A stretch of DNA of 64,000 nucleotides from assembly GCA_020059465.1 (NCBI GenBank), contig JAGVBZ010000020.1, forward strand, positions 62,001 to 126,000, given 5' to 3'. Shown in pieces: positions 34,596-43,212 of the stretch. Both the position numbers and the translations under genes were made by a program. The DNA is from Brevinematales bacterium (GTDB lineage Bacteria; Spirochaetota; Brevinematia; Brevinematales; GWF1-51-8). The notes below the pieces were generated by a model that worked only from the letters and a program-made list of their open reading frames with translations, did not search any database and was not told where the DNA came from. The first letter of the stretch is position 1. Each line of letters begins with the position of its first letter.

Positions 34596-34755
34596 CGCGA
34601 AGTTAATACCAGTAGATGTACGGCATACTCGAACTATTAGTTTTTTTATTCCGATGTAAGGCTTGATGATGCATCAGCAGGAATGTCTCTTTGCCGGGCT
34701 GTTATATGAAAGCAATATTTTTAAAGGGTACTCGTAAATTAATAAATAAATACTG

Positions 34756-34813
34756 CCCGCTCGGACATAACGAGTCCGAATCGTCGAAAGCCGCCCGCGG
34801 ATGGGCGAAATCG
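34756..34813 (+). repeat. 58-bp direct repeat, right copy (orphan flavodoxin 3' end)
   Basis: This segment is identical to 32820-32877 except one base. In frame it reads the flavodoxin C-terminus and continues SLLK and a stop, but no flavodoxin gene precedes it. It is therefore a scar left by insertion or duplication. The upstream 160 bases hold no gene. Confidence 0.9.
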
Positions 34814-34837
34814 CTTCTCAAATAACGGAGGATAATC

Positions 34838-35572
34838 ATGAAACAGAAAGTAAGACGTTCGATCATACTCATATCGTTTTTCCTGTTCCCGGTTACCATG
34901 TTCTATTTCTCGCCGTACCTGATTATAATGGCGGGGATCGGGGGAATTGTCGCGGGGAGCGCAATCATGTTCGCCGCGCAGTTCGCTCTCTCGTTATTTC
35001 TCGGAAGGGCGTTCTGCGGATGGGTGTGCCCGGCGGGCGGGGTGCAGGACGCTTGCGCGATCGCGAACCGGAAGCCCCTGCGGTCGAAAAAAGCCGGCTG
35101 GGTCAAGTACTTTATCTGGGCGCCGTGGGTAGTAACGGTAATCCTCATGTTCGTCCGCGCGGGCGGTATTAAGGGTATCGACCCGTTCTTCGGGACAGAG
35201 TACGGGATATCGGCCGCGAGGCCAGAGGCGTATATTATTTATATCCCGATTCTCGCGCTCATTGTTATCCCTGCGCTATTTTTCCGCAGGCGCCTGTTCT
35301 GTCACAGCATCTGCTGGATGGCGCCGTTCATGGTGCTAGGCAGAAAGCTCGGGAATCTCCTGCATATCCCGTCGCTGCGTCTCCGCCCGGATCAGTCGAA
35401 ATGCACGTCATGCCTGACCTGCGAGGGCGCGTGCCCGATGAGCCTGCCGGTCAGCGCTATGGTCGCGAGGGGTGATATGGAGAATACGGAATGCGTGCTG
35501 TGCGGGGAATGCACATCGGCATGCAGGCAGAACGTCATCCGCTTCGGTTTCGGACAGCGGAGAAAAACCTGA
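34838..35572 (+). CDS. NapH/YccM-like 4Fe-4S membrane protein
   Basis: The protein has 244 residues with four or five membrane helices. The characteristic periplasmic-side motif FCGWVCPAGGVQDAC (about 61-75) and a second FCHSICWMAPF (about 152-162) are followed by two C-terminal ferredoxin-like clusters, CTSCLTCEGACPM (about 192-204) and CVLCGECTSACRQNV (about 220-234). Such proteins pass electrons across the membrane between quinol and soluble or periplasmic carriers. It likely worked with the flavodoxin now 1.9 kb upstream. Confidence 0.85.
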   Translation: MKQKVRRSIILISFFLFPVTMFYFSPYLIIMAGIGGIVAGSAIMFAAQFALSLFLGRAFCGWVCPAGGVQDACAIANRKPLRSKKAGWVKYFIWAPWVVTVILMFVRAGGIKGIDPFFGTEYGISAARPEAYIIYIPILALIVIPALFFRRRLFCHSICWMAPFMVLGRKLGNLLHIPSLRLRPDQSKCTSCLTCEGACPMSLPVSAMVARGDMENTECVLCGECTSACRQNVIRFGFGQRRKT

Positions 35573-35636
35573 TATTCTATCTATTCCTGTCGACGGGGAA
35601 GCATCGGGAGACTGTTCACCCGGTATTTCCCCGTAC

Positions 35637-36701
35637 CTATGGAATAATAAAATCGATGGATGTATTCACCGTGATCTTCCCTTGCGGCTGGAGAATAAAA
35701 TTCTTCTGTACGTCGGAGTTCATATAATCGCCGCTCTTATGCTTTTTATCCCCGTTGTTATCGGCATAGGAATAGATATAGTATTTTCCGGGATGGATAT
35801 TTTTAAACGTGTACGACTTGGTTCCCGCGGGGAGATATACGTATCTCGATACGAATTTCATATTCTCTTCGATATATTTGATACCGTCGAAAAGGCATTC
35901 TGTGGTCAGCAGTAAGAACAGCTCCTGCTTTTTATCGGTCTTGAGTTTTTTATCGATGGAGATATTCACAGTCACCTCGCCGACAAATGGCTGCGACGCC
36001 GAACTGTAGGGATCGTTCTCGAACGTATAATAGATGCTTTCCGGCATATTTTTAAACACACCGGAAAAATCCTTGACCATAACCGCCTGCGGGAACGCCA
36101 AAGTTTTCGCGGCATCGTTCGCCGCCTTCTTGCTCCCCAGTTTCGCTTCCCATTTGGAATGCAGGACAAGAGGATAAACTTTATTGAACTTTGACGTATA
36201 GACTTCCATCACAAACGTGTCCTTGCCGAACCTGAACTCGGTATAAGCCCGTTTTTCCCCCGCCTGAAAATCGGAAAAACGGTAGTATCCGGCATCCTCG
36301 TCCGCTTTATCGATCACCTCATAGGTGACGCATCCCTTATTCTGGAAAACACCCTCGGTACGCATAGCGACTTTCAGCTTACCGTCATGCTTGACTATGA
36401 AAAAAGTCAGATAATTGATTGTATCCGCGTCGATAGTGGTATACTGCGCGACCTGCCCCGGCGAGACGGGCCTGAAATCGACATACCAGCTGGGGAAATT
36501 TCCCGCGGGAGTAGTCGTCATGACCGGCCCCGCCCATTGCCCGGATATCCGGGACAGTATCCCGTACCCCATCACAGGTTCAGGCAGTTTGGTTACCGGA
36601 TTTTCAGCCTTCGCCTGCCCGCATCGGGACGTTAAGACCGCGATAAACACAAGGAAAAGTACCCTCACCCCTAAAAGTGAAATTGATTTGAGGTAATACA
36701 T
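35637..36701 (-). CDS. Lipoprotein of unknown function
   Basis: The protein has 354 residues. A signal peptide ends in lipobox LTSRC (Cys about 27). It has an N-terminal globular region with PVMGYGILSRISGQWAGPVMTT and ASWYVDF-like strands (about 45-180). The C-terminal domain (about 240-350) looks beta-rich with NIHPGKYYIYSYADNNGDKKHKSGDY, which resembles carboxypeptidase-regulatory or Ig-like modules with a DxNxD-like metal loop. The start is set by AGGAGG five bases before the ATG at 36701. It is a single gene convergent with the 4Fe-4S protein gene. Confidence 0.6.
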   Translation of the reverse strand: MYYLKSISLLGVRVLFLVFIAVLTSRCGQAKAENPVTKLPEPVMGYGILSRISGQWAGPVMTTTPAGNFPSWYVDFRPVSPGQVAQYTTIDADTINYLTFFIVKHDGKLKVAMRTEGVFQNKGCVTYEVIDKADEDAGYYRFSDFQAGEKRAYTEFRFGKDTFVMEVYTSKFNKVYPLVLHSKWEAKLGSKKAANDAAKTLAFPQAVMVKDFSGVFKNMPESIYYTFENDPYSSASQPFVGEVTVNISIDKKLKTDKKQELFLLLTTECLFDGIKYIEENMKFVSRYVYLPAGTKSYTFKNIHPGKYYIYSYADNNGDKKHKSGDYMNSDVQKNFILQPQGKITVNTSIDFIIP

Positions 36702-36784
36702 ATGCGCCTCCTGTAAATAAATTGCTCCCGGCAATCATGAATCAGTATAAAACAGGATACTATCATAGTCAAAGAAGGGGAGGG

Positions 36785-37318
36785 TTATGCGGGGATAAAT
36801 ACGGCGGTTGGGATTCGGCCGATAAACCCCGGATTCTCAATCAGGCCGGATATCACGGCAAGTACAACCCGCAAACCGCAGGGAGAATAGCATAGTATAT
36901 TCGTGAGGAGCGCGTCCTTCCGTTTTAACGCGATACGGTACGCCGCGATAAAAAGGAACAATAGGATATTGAAAACATAGGCGATAACAGGCTGGACACG
37001 GTAGGCGAGAGCAAAATCTCCATGCGGATCATATATCCCTGAACTTGACGAACGGTTCCATGATGAACCACACTGTTGCGAATACAAGTACGGCAGACGC
37101 GAGAACAGCATTCAGTACCGATGCGGCGGCTTCCCGTTCCTTGTCGATAAAAAACCGCTGGATAGCGAGGATGTACGGCGGCGCGATAATAAGGCAGACG
37201 ATTATTATGATACGTTCCGCCGCGTTGAACGGAAGGTCAGTCCAGATCGGCAGAAGAAGCAGAAAGTGGATAATCTGAAGTATTTCGTAAACGATAATAA
37301 GTTTTTCTCAAATTTCAT
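36785..37318 (-). pseudogene. Frameshifted small membrane protein
   Basis: On the minus strand an ATG at 37318 opens a frame (MKFEKNLLSF) that is soon out of phase. A second frame carries EKLIIVYEILQIIHFLLLLP and continues to MEPFVKFRDI and a stop near 37035. A third frame then continues without loss of sense as YDPHGDFALAYRVQP...IPTAVFIPA to 36785. Joined, they give about 175 residues with four or five membrane helices. At least two single-base shifts are needed. Either the gene is decaying or the assembly has indels here. Confidence 0.65.
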
Positions 37319-37339
37319 TTACTAAAACCCCGACGGGAG

Positions 37340-37368
37340 TTCCGATTTTTTATCATATCCAGTATAAT
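37340..37368 (+). promoter_or_regulatory. Promoter of LuxR-type regulator copy 2
   Basis: TATAAT (37363-37368) lies 17 bases after a weak -35 TTCCGA. It overlaps an ATG at 37369, which argues that translation begins at 37396 instead. Confidence 0.45.
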
Positions 37369-37395
37369 ATGATAATACTAATTTCGGAAGAATTT

Positions 37396-38322
37396 ATGCC
37401 GGTTACTCAGATTACAATAAACATGGTCTCAATTATTCTGGGCCTTATCGTGTTGATTTTAGCGGTTATTATCGCGTTCATGTTCCGGCTCAGAGAAGTC
37501 GGTTACTATATAGTGATTCAGACTGTACTGGTGACTTATTCTATCATCGATCTGATATACCGTAGAGGCAATTTTTTCGGATGGGTACTGAGCGGAAAAA
37601 CACCGTTATGGTTCGAACATATCCTCTATCTATTCCTCTTTCTTTCGATCACGTGCTTCGAATTATTTTTTCGTTATGTTTTAGTGAAGGAGAAGAAACC
37701 TGTTTTTTTTATTGCCGCTGTTTTCCTAAGTATTGCCGTTTTTATGCTGGTAATCAGCCCGTATTTCATCGATCCTGTTTCCCATGTCCCGATAATCGGT
37801 TATTATTTCTATGCGGTGATATTTTTATTGATGTCGGCGGTTACTTTTACCGATATCATCATCAACCATAGAAAAATTGAAGACCGCAAGCTTTCCTATA
37901 CAGCCCTAATCTTTGCTATTTTTCTGGTTGTGGCGCTGGGGTTTCAGATTGCGGATGAAATCAATAAGTACATTTTAGATTCCCATGATAAAACCCTCGA
38001 ATTCAGTGCAGTTCAGCCGGCGCTTTTTCTTTTATGGAATACAGTTGTCATCGTGTTCGCCAATCATTATTTTACCGCGAAAACAACCGTGTTCCCTGAA
38101 GTAAAAATCAAGATACCGGAAATCATGGATGAGTTTCATTTGAGCGAACGCGAAACCGAGATTATCGCGCATCTCTGTTTAGGATACTCGAATCGAGAAG
38201 TCGGCGGGCACTTATTCATTTCCGATCTTACCGTAAAAACCCATGTCAGGAATATCTATCAGAAGCTCGGCGTAAAAAACCGTCTGGAACTTCTCGATAA
38301 AGTCTCGCGTTTCAAGGATTAG
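37396..38322 (+). CDS. Membrane-bound LuxR-type regulator (copy 2)
   Basis: The protein has 308 residues with about seven hydrophobic helices (residues 8-230). It ends in a LuxR/GerE helix-turn-helix: LSERETEIIAHLCLGYSNREVG and FISDLTVKTHVRNIYQKLG. Architecture and sequence are close to the next gene (38462) and more distant from 31402. The start at 37396 is chosen because the earlier ATG lies inside the promoter. It likely senses a membrane or hydrophobic signal; targets are unknown. Confidence 0.8.
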   Translation: MPVTQITINMVSIILGLIVLILAVIIAFMFRLREVGYYIVIQTVLVTYSIIDLIYRRGNFFGWVLSGKTPLWFEHILYLFLFLSITCFELFFRYVLVKEKKPVFFIAAVFLSIAVFMLVISPYFIDPVSHVPIIGYYFYAVIFLLMSAVTFTDIIINHRKIEDRKLSYTALIFAIFLVVALGFQIADEINKYILDSHDKTLEFSAVQPALFLLWNTVVIVFANHYFTAKTTVFPEVKIKIPEIMDEFHLSERETEIIAHLCLGYSNREVGGHLFISDLTVKTHVRNIYQKLGVKNRLELLDKVSRFKD

Positions 38323-38407
38323 CATCATGGATTGTCTTCTGTGCAGTGTCTTTTCCTTTTCGGCATTGTTTTATGATAAAAATAGAATGAACATAGGACT
38401 GTTTTTT

Positions 38408-38436
38408 TTACTTTTTTTTCTTATGCTGATTATAAT
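38408..38436 (+). promoter_or_regulatory. Promoter of LuxR-type regulator copy 3
   Basis: TTACTT (38408-38413), 17 bases, TATAAT (38431-38436), 25 bases before the ATG. Confidence 0.5.
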
Positions 38437-38461
38437 ATCTTAGTACATTATTGGAAGGGGT

Positions 38462-39388
38462 ATGTCGCAAGTCCTTTTAGGGATTCACCTGACTGCGGTT
38501 ATCATCGGATTTATTGTTCTGATATTATCTGTCTATATCGGACTGCGGCTAAAAATAACAGGGTTGCTGTTTTTTGACGCTATCGAAATATTCCTGATTT
38601 TTAATCTTTGCTCGGTTCTGGTTTACCGCGAGGGGGGGAGATTCGGCTGGGTTTTAGAGGAAGCGCAGGTCTTCGCGCTGAAAAAAGTGATTTATTTTTT
38701 TGTATCCGGCACTATTACAATAATATACCTGTTTTTGGAATTCCTTGTCTATCAGAGAATCCGCTTGTGGAAATGGATTGCCAGTATATCAGTATTAATG
38801 ACATATGTAATTCTTGTGTTCAGCCCGTTTTTTGAAATCGCCGAGACCAGAACGCCTCTATGGGCATATTATGTCTATAATGCGCTGCTTTTCGCTCAGT
38901 TTTTATGGATATATGTTCGGGTAGTCATCCACAGAAAACAGGTGGGTGATAAAAACATGGTTCGTATGGCTAATCTGTTTCTGGTTGTCGGGCCGTTAGG
39001 AATGCTCTATTATTATTTTTTAGAAAGCATGGGCAGGTTTATCAATAAGTCGTCAACGCCGATGGAATATACGTTTCCTTTTCCGGTACTTTTCATTTTC
39101 ATGAATATCGCCATGATTATCTACGGGTTTACCCGGTTTACCGTAAAAACAGTTGTATTATCCGGAATAAAATTCAATCAGCCGAAACTGCAGGAAAAAT
39201 ATCAGTTAAGCGCCAGAGAATTGGAGATTATCAGGTATCTTTGTGACGGACTATCGAACAGGGAGACCGGCGAAAAACTCTATATCTCCGAACTAACCGT
39301 AAAAACCCATGTCCGAAACGTATACAGGAAGATGGAAGTGAAGAACCGTTTGGAACTCCTGGATATAGTATTCCGTTTCAAGGAATAA
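38462..39388 (+). CDS. Membrane-bound LuxR-type regulator (copy 3)
   Basis: The protein has 308 residues. It has seven or so membrane helices followed by a LuxR helix-turn-helix (LSARELEIIRYLCDGLSNRETG, YISELTVKTHVRNVYRKMEVKNRLELLD). It is a tandem paralogue of copy 2; the last 60 residues are very similar while the membrane parts differ more, suggesting the two sense different signals but bind related DNA sites. It has GGAAGGGG before the ATG and its own promoter, so each paralogue is separately expressed. Confidence 0.8.
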   Translation: MSQVLLGIHLTAVIIGFIVLILSVYIGLRLKITGLLFFDAIEIFLIFNLCSVLVYREGGRFGWVLEEAQVFALKKVIYFFVSGTITIIYLFLEFLVYQRIRLWKWIASISVLMTYVILVFSPFFEIAETRTPLWAYYVYNALLFAQFLWIYVRVVIHRKQVGDKNMVRMANLFLVVGPLGMLYYYFLESMGRFINKSSTPMEYTFPFPVLFIFMNIAMIIYGFTRFTVKTVVLSGIKFNQPKLQEKYQLSARELEIIRYLCDGLSNRETGEKLYISELTVKTHVRNVYRKMEVKNRLELLDIVFRFKE

Positions 39389-39414
39389 TCCCACTCGGTG
39401 AAACGCCGTTTAAT

Positions 39415-39443
39415 TTGACATTCCCGCCCCGATGCAATAAAAT
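39415..39443 (+). promoter_or_regulatory. Promoter of class V aminotransferase gene
   Basis: TTGACA (39415-39420), exactly 17 bases, TAAAAT (39438-39443). It gives a leader of about 43 bases that includes GGAGG. Confidence 0.7.
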
Positions 39444-39491
39444 ATTCCGAAATTCCGAACCTATCGGATAAATAACATGCGGAGGACACTC

Positions 39492-40652
39492 ATGCTCGTG
39501 AAGAAGTTCTTATGCGCTCCGGGGCCCACAGCGGTTCCAGCGGAAATCCTGAATGAGATGGCAAAACCCCTCATTCACCACAGAACCCCTCAGTTTGACG
39601 CGATTGTCGCGGAGAACGCGGAATTATTGAAGCAGGTATTCAAGACCAAGAATCCCGTCGTCACCTTTACCTCATCCGGTACAGGCGCGATGGAGGCTTC
39701 CGTCACCAACTTCTTATCAAAGGGCGATAAAGCTATCGTGGTCTCCGCCGGTAAGTTCGGCGAACGTTTTGCGGAAATTTGTACGGCTTACGGTGTGGAA
39801 GTGGTTGAGCTGAAGGCCGATTACGGTAAAGATGTCAAGCCTGCCGCGGTCGCCGAGGCTCTGAAGGCTAATCCCGATACGAAAGCGGTATATACCGAAT
39901 ACAGCGAAACATCCACTGCGGTGGCGTTCGATGTCAAGGGTATCGCCGATGTGGTACGCAAGACCGGCGCGCTCATGATAGTGGATGCTATAACCGCGGT
40001 TGGCGCGATGGAATTCGAGATGGACGCATGGGGCGTCGACGTCGCTGTCGCCGGTTCCCAGAAATCGTTTATGATACCCCCCGGACTTTCGTTCCTCTCG
40101 GTTTCCGAGAAGGGATTGAAGGCGATGGAAAAATCGACGCTGCCGAAGTATTACTTCGATATCGCCGGTGAGATAAAAGCAAACGGAAAGAGTACGACCG
40201 CGTGGACTCCCGCTGTCACGATCATGATCGGACTCAATTATGCCCTGAAGATGATGATCTCCGAAGGGATCGATAACGTCGTCAAGCGTCACTTTATTGT
40301 CGCAGAAGCGATTCGTGTAGGCGTACAGGCTATCGGGCTGAAACTTTTCGCGGATGTTCCCAACGTGCGTCCTTCCGATGCGGTAACAGCGGTTAGAGTT
40401 CCGGAAGGTGTCGACGGGAAGAAGATCCCCGGCCTGATGCAGGATAAGTTCGGTGTTACAGTTGCCGGAGGGCAGGGTTCGATGGCGGGCAATATCTTCC
40501 GTCTCGGCAGCCTCGGCTATATGGATAAGACCGATGTCATTGTCCAGCTCCAGGCGATGGAGCTTGCGCTTAAGGAACTCGGGTACAAGTTCGAGGCCGG
40601 GAAATCGGTCGCCGCAGGGCAGAAGTACCTGATGGATAATATGAAATTCTAA
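39492..40652 (+). CDS. Class V PLP-dependent aminotransferase (serine/alanine-glyoxylate type)
   Basis: The protein has 386 residues. It starts CAPGPTAVPAEIL and has HHRTPQFDAI (about 30), TSSGTGAMEASVTNF (about 62-76), the PLP-lysine motif VAGSQKSFMIPPGLSF (about 186-201) and a C-terminal AGGQGSMAGNIFRLGSLGYM. This is the alanine-glyoxylate/serine-pyruvate aminotransferase branch, which can also supply phosphoserine-type transamination in some anaerobes. The ATG at 39492 follows GGAGG. Exact substrate is open. A strong terminator follows. Confidence 0.87.
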   Translation: MLVKKFLCAPGPTAVPAEILNEMAKPLIHHRTPQFDAIVAENAELLKQVFKTKNPVVTFTSSGTGAMEASVTNFLSKGDKAIVVSAGKFGERFAEICTAYGVEVVELKADYGKDVKPAAVAEALKANPDTKAVYTEYSETSTAVAFDVKGIADVVRKTGALMIVDAITAVGAMEFEMDAWGVDVAVAGSQKSFMIPPGLSFLSVSEKGLKAMEKSTLPKYYFDIAGEIKANGKSTTAWTPAVTIMIGLNYALKMMISEGIDNVVKRHFIVAEAIRVGVQAIGLKLFADVPNVRPSDAVTAVRVPEGVDGKKIPGLMQDKFGVTVAGGQGSMAGNIFRLGSLGYMDKTDVIVQLQAMELALKELGYKFEAGKSVAAGQKYLMDNMKF

Positions 40653-40668
40653 ACGATTCAATAACAAT

Positions 40669-40699
40669 AAAAAGGCTGCCGTCCGGGCAGCCTTTTTTT
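40669..40699. terminator. Rho-independent terminator (aminotransferase; also faces hypB)
   Basis: A 10-bp stem AAAGGCTGCC (40671-40680) pairs with GGCAGCCTTT (40686-40695), followed by T7 on the plus strand. A shorter A-run on the left gives some function for the minus strand. Confidence 0.88.
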
Positions 40700-41375
40700 A
40701 TATCCCGATGATCTTTTTCCGTTCCTTCAGCAGCCACTCCGCGAGCGCGTCGAACCCGGAATCGTTCTTTGCCGACACCTCGAACAGCGGGGCGTCCGGG
40801 CACATGACCTTCACGCCCTCGGTGAAGTACGGCATATCGAAATCGATATACGGCATAAGGTCGGACTTGTTCAGCACGACCGCCGACGTATGCTGGAAGA
40901 TGACCGGATATTTGTACGGCTTATCGCTGCCCTCCGGCACAGAACTGATGACTATCCGGAGGTGCTCGCCGATATCGAAGTCGGCCGGGCAGACGAGGTT
41001 GCCGATATTCTCGACAAACAGGATCGCGCTGTCGGGAATATCTTTTTTCTTGAGGATCGCCTCGATCATGGGGGAGTCGAGGTGACAGATGCCGTTGGTG
41101 TTGATCTGGTAGGCGTCGATACCGAGGGACTGGAGTTTTTTCGTATCGATATCGGTCTCGAGGTCTCCCTCGATCACAGTAACCGGGATTCCCCGGATAC
41201 GTTCGAGGATACGGATGAGAGTGGAGGTCTTGCCCGCGCCGGCGCTCCCGAGGATATTCACCGACAGGATTTTCCGCCTAGAAAGCTCCGCCCGGATTTT
41301 TTCGCCGAGCTTCTGGTTCTCCCCGTAGATATCGATTTTTACGTCGATGATTTCCTTTTCCAAAGTATCCTCCAT
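40698..41375 (-). CDS. hypB: Hydrogenase/urease nickel-insertion GTPase HypB
   Basis: The protein has 225 residues. The G-domain P-loop is ILGSAGAGKTSTLIRIL (about 39-55), then VIEGDLETDIDTKKLQ, NGICHLDSPMIEA (metal-site region with Cys/His), FVENIGNLVCPADFDIGEH and LNKSDLMPYIDFD. These are HypB hallmarks. No histidine-rich N-terminal stretch is present. HypB with HypA delivers nickel to [NiFe]-hydrogenase. No hydrogenase or hypCDEF genes lie in this window. Confidence 0.93.
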   Translation of the reverse strand: MEDTLEKEIIDVKIDIYGENQKLGEKIRAELSRRKILSVNILGSAGAGKTSTLIRILERIRGIPVTVIEGDLETDIDTKKLQSLGIDAYQINTNGICHLDSPMIEAILKKKDIPDSAILFVENIGNLVCPADFDIGEHLRIVISSVPEGSDKPYKYPVIFQHTSAVVLNKSDLMPYIDFDMPYFTEGVKVMCPDAPLFEVSAKNDSGFDALAEWLLKERKKIIGI

Positions 41376-41575
41376 TGATATATTGCCGCCCTGAGCCGGC
41401 CGAAGGGTGTGCAGTAATCCTTATCCGTCTTTAATTCGTGTCCCTCGACGGGTTAGGGATGACATCCATTCCAATCAAGCCTATCATCGCGAGCTAAAGC
41501 GTGCGATCCGAGATAAAACCCCTCCGCTGCGCAAACTGTCACTCTGAGCATGTCGAAGGGCGAATGTAAATATTT
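41376..41575. repeat. Spacer with remnant of dispersed intergenic repeat
   Basis: The 200 bases between hypA and hypB contain no gene. Fragments such as CTGAGCATGTCGAAGGG and GGGATGACATCCAT resemble the dispersed non-coding repeats seen again near 43630-43795. HypA and hypB are usually close together, so an insertion is likely. Confidence 0.4.
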
Positions 41576-41926
41576 CTACTCATCGGTTTCTATCTCGATG
41601 TTCTCGATAAAAAACTCCGTACCCGTGCCGGTAGGCGCGGACTTCCCTCCGCACTCCGGGCAGTCGAAACTCCGCCCTTCGCGTTCGAAAACATGCCCGC
41701 ATCTCGAGCATTTCAGGCGGGGGGCGATATAACGGATATTCAGGACCGTATCGATAAGCGGCGTATCTTTTTTCATTATATCGAAGTAAAACTGCAGGGA
41801 CTCCTCCGCGAATCCGGTCAGTTCTCCGATAGCGATACTCACCGCGATCACTTTTCCGGCTTGATGCTCGGCCGCAGTGTGCAGCGCGATTTTTACGATT
41901 TGTTCGACTGCGGAATATTCATGCAA
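41576..41926 (-). CDS. hypA: Nickel-insertion zinc protein HypA
   Basis: The protein has 116 residues beginning MHEYSAVEQIV, with the N-terminal Met-His-Glu nickel site of HypA. The zinc ribbon has CSRCGHVF (about 75-82) and CPECGGK (about 91-97). The middle holds VSIAIGELTGFAEESLQFYFD. It acts with HypB on [NiFe]-hydrogenase precursors. It is upstream of hypB on the same strand but separated from it by 200 bases of repeat-like DNA. Confidence 0.93.
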   Translation of the reverse strand: MHEYSAVEQIVKIALHTAAEHQAGKVIAVSIAIGELTGFAEESLQFYFDIMKKDTPLIDTVLNIRYIAPRLKCSRCGHVFEREGRSFDCPECGGKSAPTGTGTEFFIENIEIETDE

Positions 41927-42240
41927 TAGGAAAACTCCCCCGTTTTCAGATTCAACGGTAAATATTGAAGGTGCGGAACATTTATATCATATTCCCCGGA
42001 AAGAAGGTAATTATAAATAAAATGGAAGCGCATGTCAAGGGTTAAAAATCTCCTCAACAGGACGTGCTGACTAGCTAAAAATCCTACAAGCGAAACGTTC
42101 CCGGTAAAGCGGCATCCGGAGATATAAAGCAGATTGCCTCAGATAAGGCCTTTCAATGACAACCCATACCTACCGCAAAACAGTATTATACTAAAAGTTG
42201 ATATTTACGGGACAAAACCCGAAAATATACAGAGGTAAAA
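41927..42240. other. Gene-free spacer
   Basis: This is a divergent intergenic region between hypA and the gene at 42241. No open frame with a ribosome site is seen. A CGGG/CCCG mini-hairpin lies near 42209-42222 and a TATTAT near 42183; nothing firm. Confidence 0.4.
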
Positions 42241-43212
42241 ATGAGGCTGAAAAATCTGGGTGTGTCTGCAATAACGCTGATTGTATTCATTATCCCGAGT
42301 ATCGCGCATCCGATAATGACCCTGTTCAGGGCGGAAATCGGTAAAACCGAACTCCTGCTCGAGTTCGACCCGTACTATATGCCGCTCGGATGGATTATCC
42401 CGCTGACAGGCGATCCGGTGCCGGTACTGGAACTTGAGCATGAGCAGCAGGTATACTGGCACCTGCTGGGGCACCTTTTTTCGTTCCAGACCGTCGTGCT
42501 GGAAGTGAGCGGATATCCGCTGCCTCTGCTGGGAGCGGGCATTCGCGCGTGGATGCCTGAGTTTTACAGGGCATGCACCATATTTCCGGGATTCAACCTG
42601 GTCGAATCGCTTACCACATCCTATTTCCAGGAGCCGTACGCCGTCTCGCTTTTCTGGGGGCAGGTGGTGAATTTTACCACCACGAAAGACATTTTTATCC
42701 ATATCATCAGTAATCAGGCGGTTACCAATGTCTATGCGGGGAACGCCTATTCCGGGCTGTTATTCACCTACGGAAGCCATCACATCAATCATAATCTGCT
42801 GATTCCCGACGATTGGCTCGAGATCGAGATAAAGATGAAGGGTACGCGGTTTAACAGTCAGATCGAGATGTCGTGGAACTACCGTTTCGGCGAACGCCTC
42901 AATTTCAACCCGGAGATCAAGTCGTACCTCTACTTCTGGGTCAAGCGCGACCATCTCGATAAAAAGCTCTCCGAGTTCAGCCTCATCTATAACTGTTTTC
43001 TGGAGTTCTTTATCTGGTTCAGCACGGACGACTGGAGGTTCATGAAGAGTATGGTGATGTACGGGAAAAATTTCCCGGTCGCGGACGGCCAACTGGTGCT
43101 GGGCATCGGGCTGGGCGTGATTTGGAATATTACCCCGATGTACACCGGGTCGCTGTACGACAGCGAGTGGACCGAGTTTCAGTTGCTGGTAGTGCCGATT
43201 ATCAGGTTCTAA
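42241..43212 (+). CDS. Secreted protein of unknown function, probably outer-membrane
   Basis: The protein has 323 residues with an N-terminal signal-like segment (LGVSAITLIVFIIPSIA, about 6-22). The rest is rich in aromatic residues and alternating strands (YSGLLFTYGSHHINHN, WNYRFGERLNFNPEIKSYLYFW) and ends LLVVPIIRF, with a terminal Phe typical of barrel proteins. A GAGG ribosome site lies six bases before the ATG. No family is recognised; an outer-membrane barrel is the best guess. Confidence 0.55.
   Translation: MRLKNLGVSAITLIVFIIPSIAHPIMTLFRAEIGKTELLLEFDPYYMPLGWIIPLTGDPVPVLELEHEQQVYWHLLGHLFSFQTVVLEVSGYPLPLLGAGIRAWMPEFYRACTIFPGFNLVESLTTSYFQEPYAVSLFWGQVVNFTTTKDIFIHIISNQAVTNVYAGNAYSGLLFTYGSHHINHNLLIPDDWLEIEIKMKGTRFNSQIEMSWNYRFGERLNFNPEIKSYLYFWVKRDHLDKKLSEFSLIYNCFLEFFIWFSTDDWRFMKSMVMYGKNFPVADGQLVLGIGLGVIWNITPMYTGSLYDSEWTEFQLLVVPIIRF

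Noticed and set aside
37045-37278. Plus-strand frame of 77 codons opposite the broken membrane protein
   Set aside because: It is the shadow of the minus-strand coding sequence, which has the sensible hydrophobic pattern.
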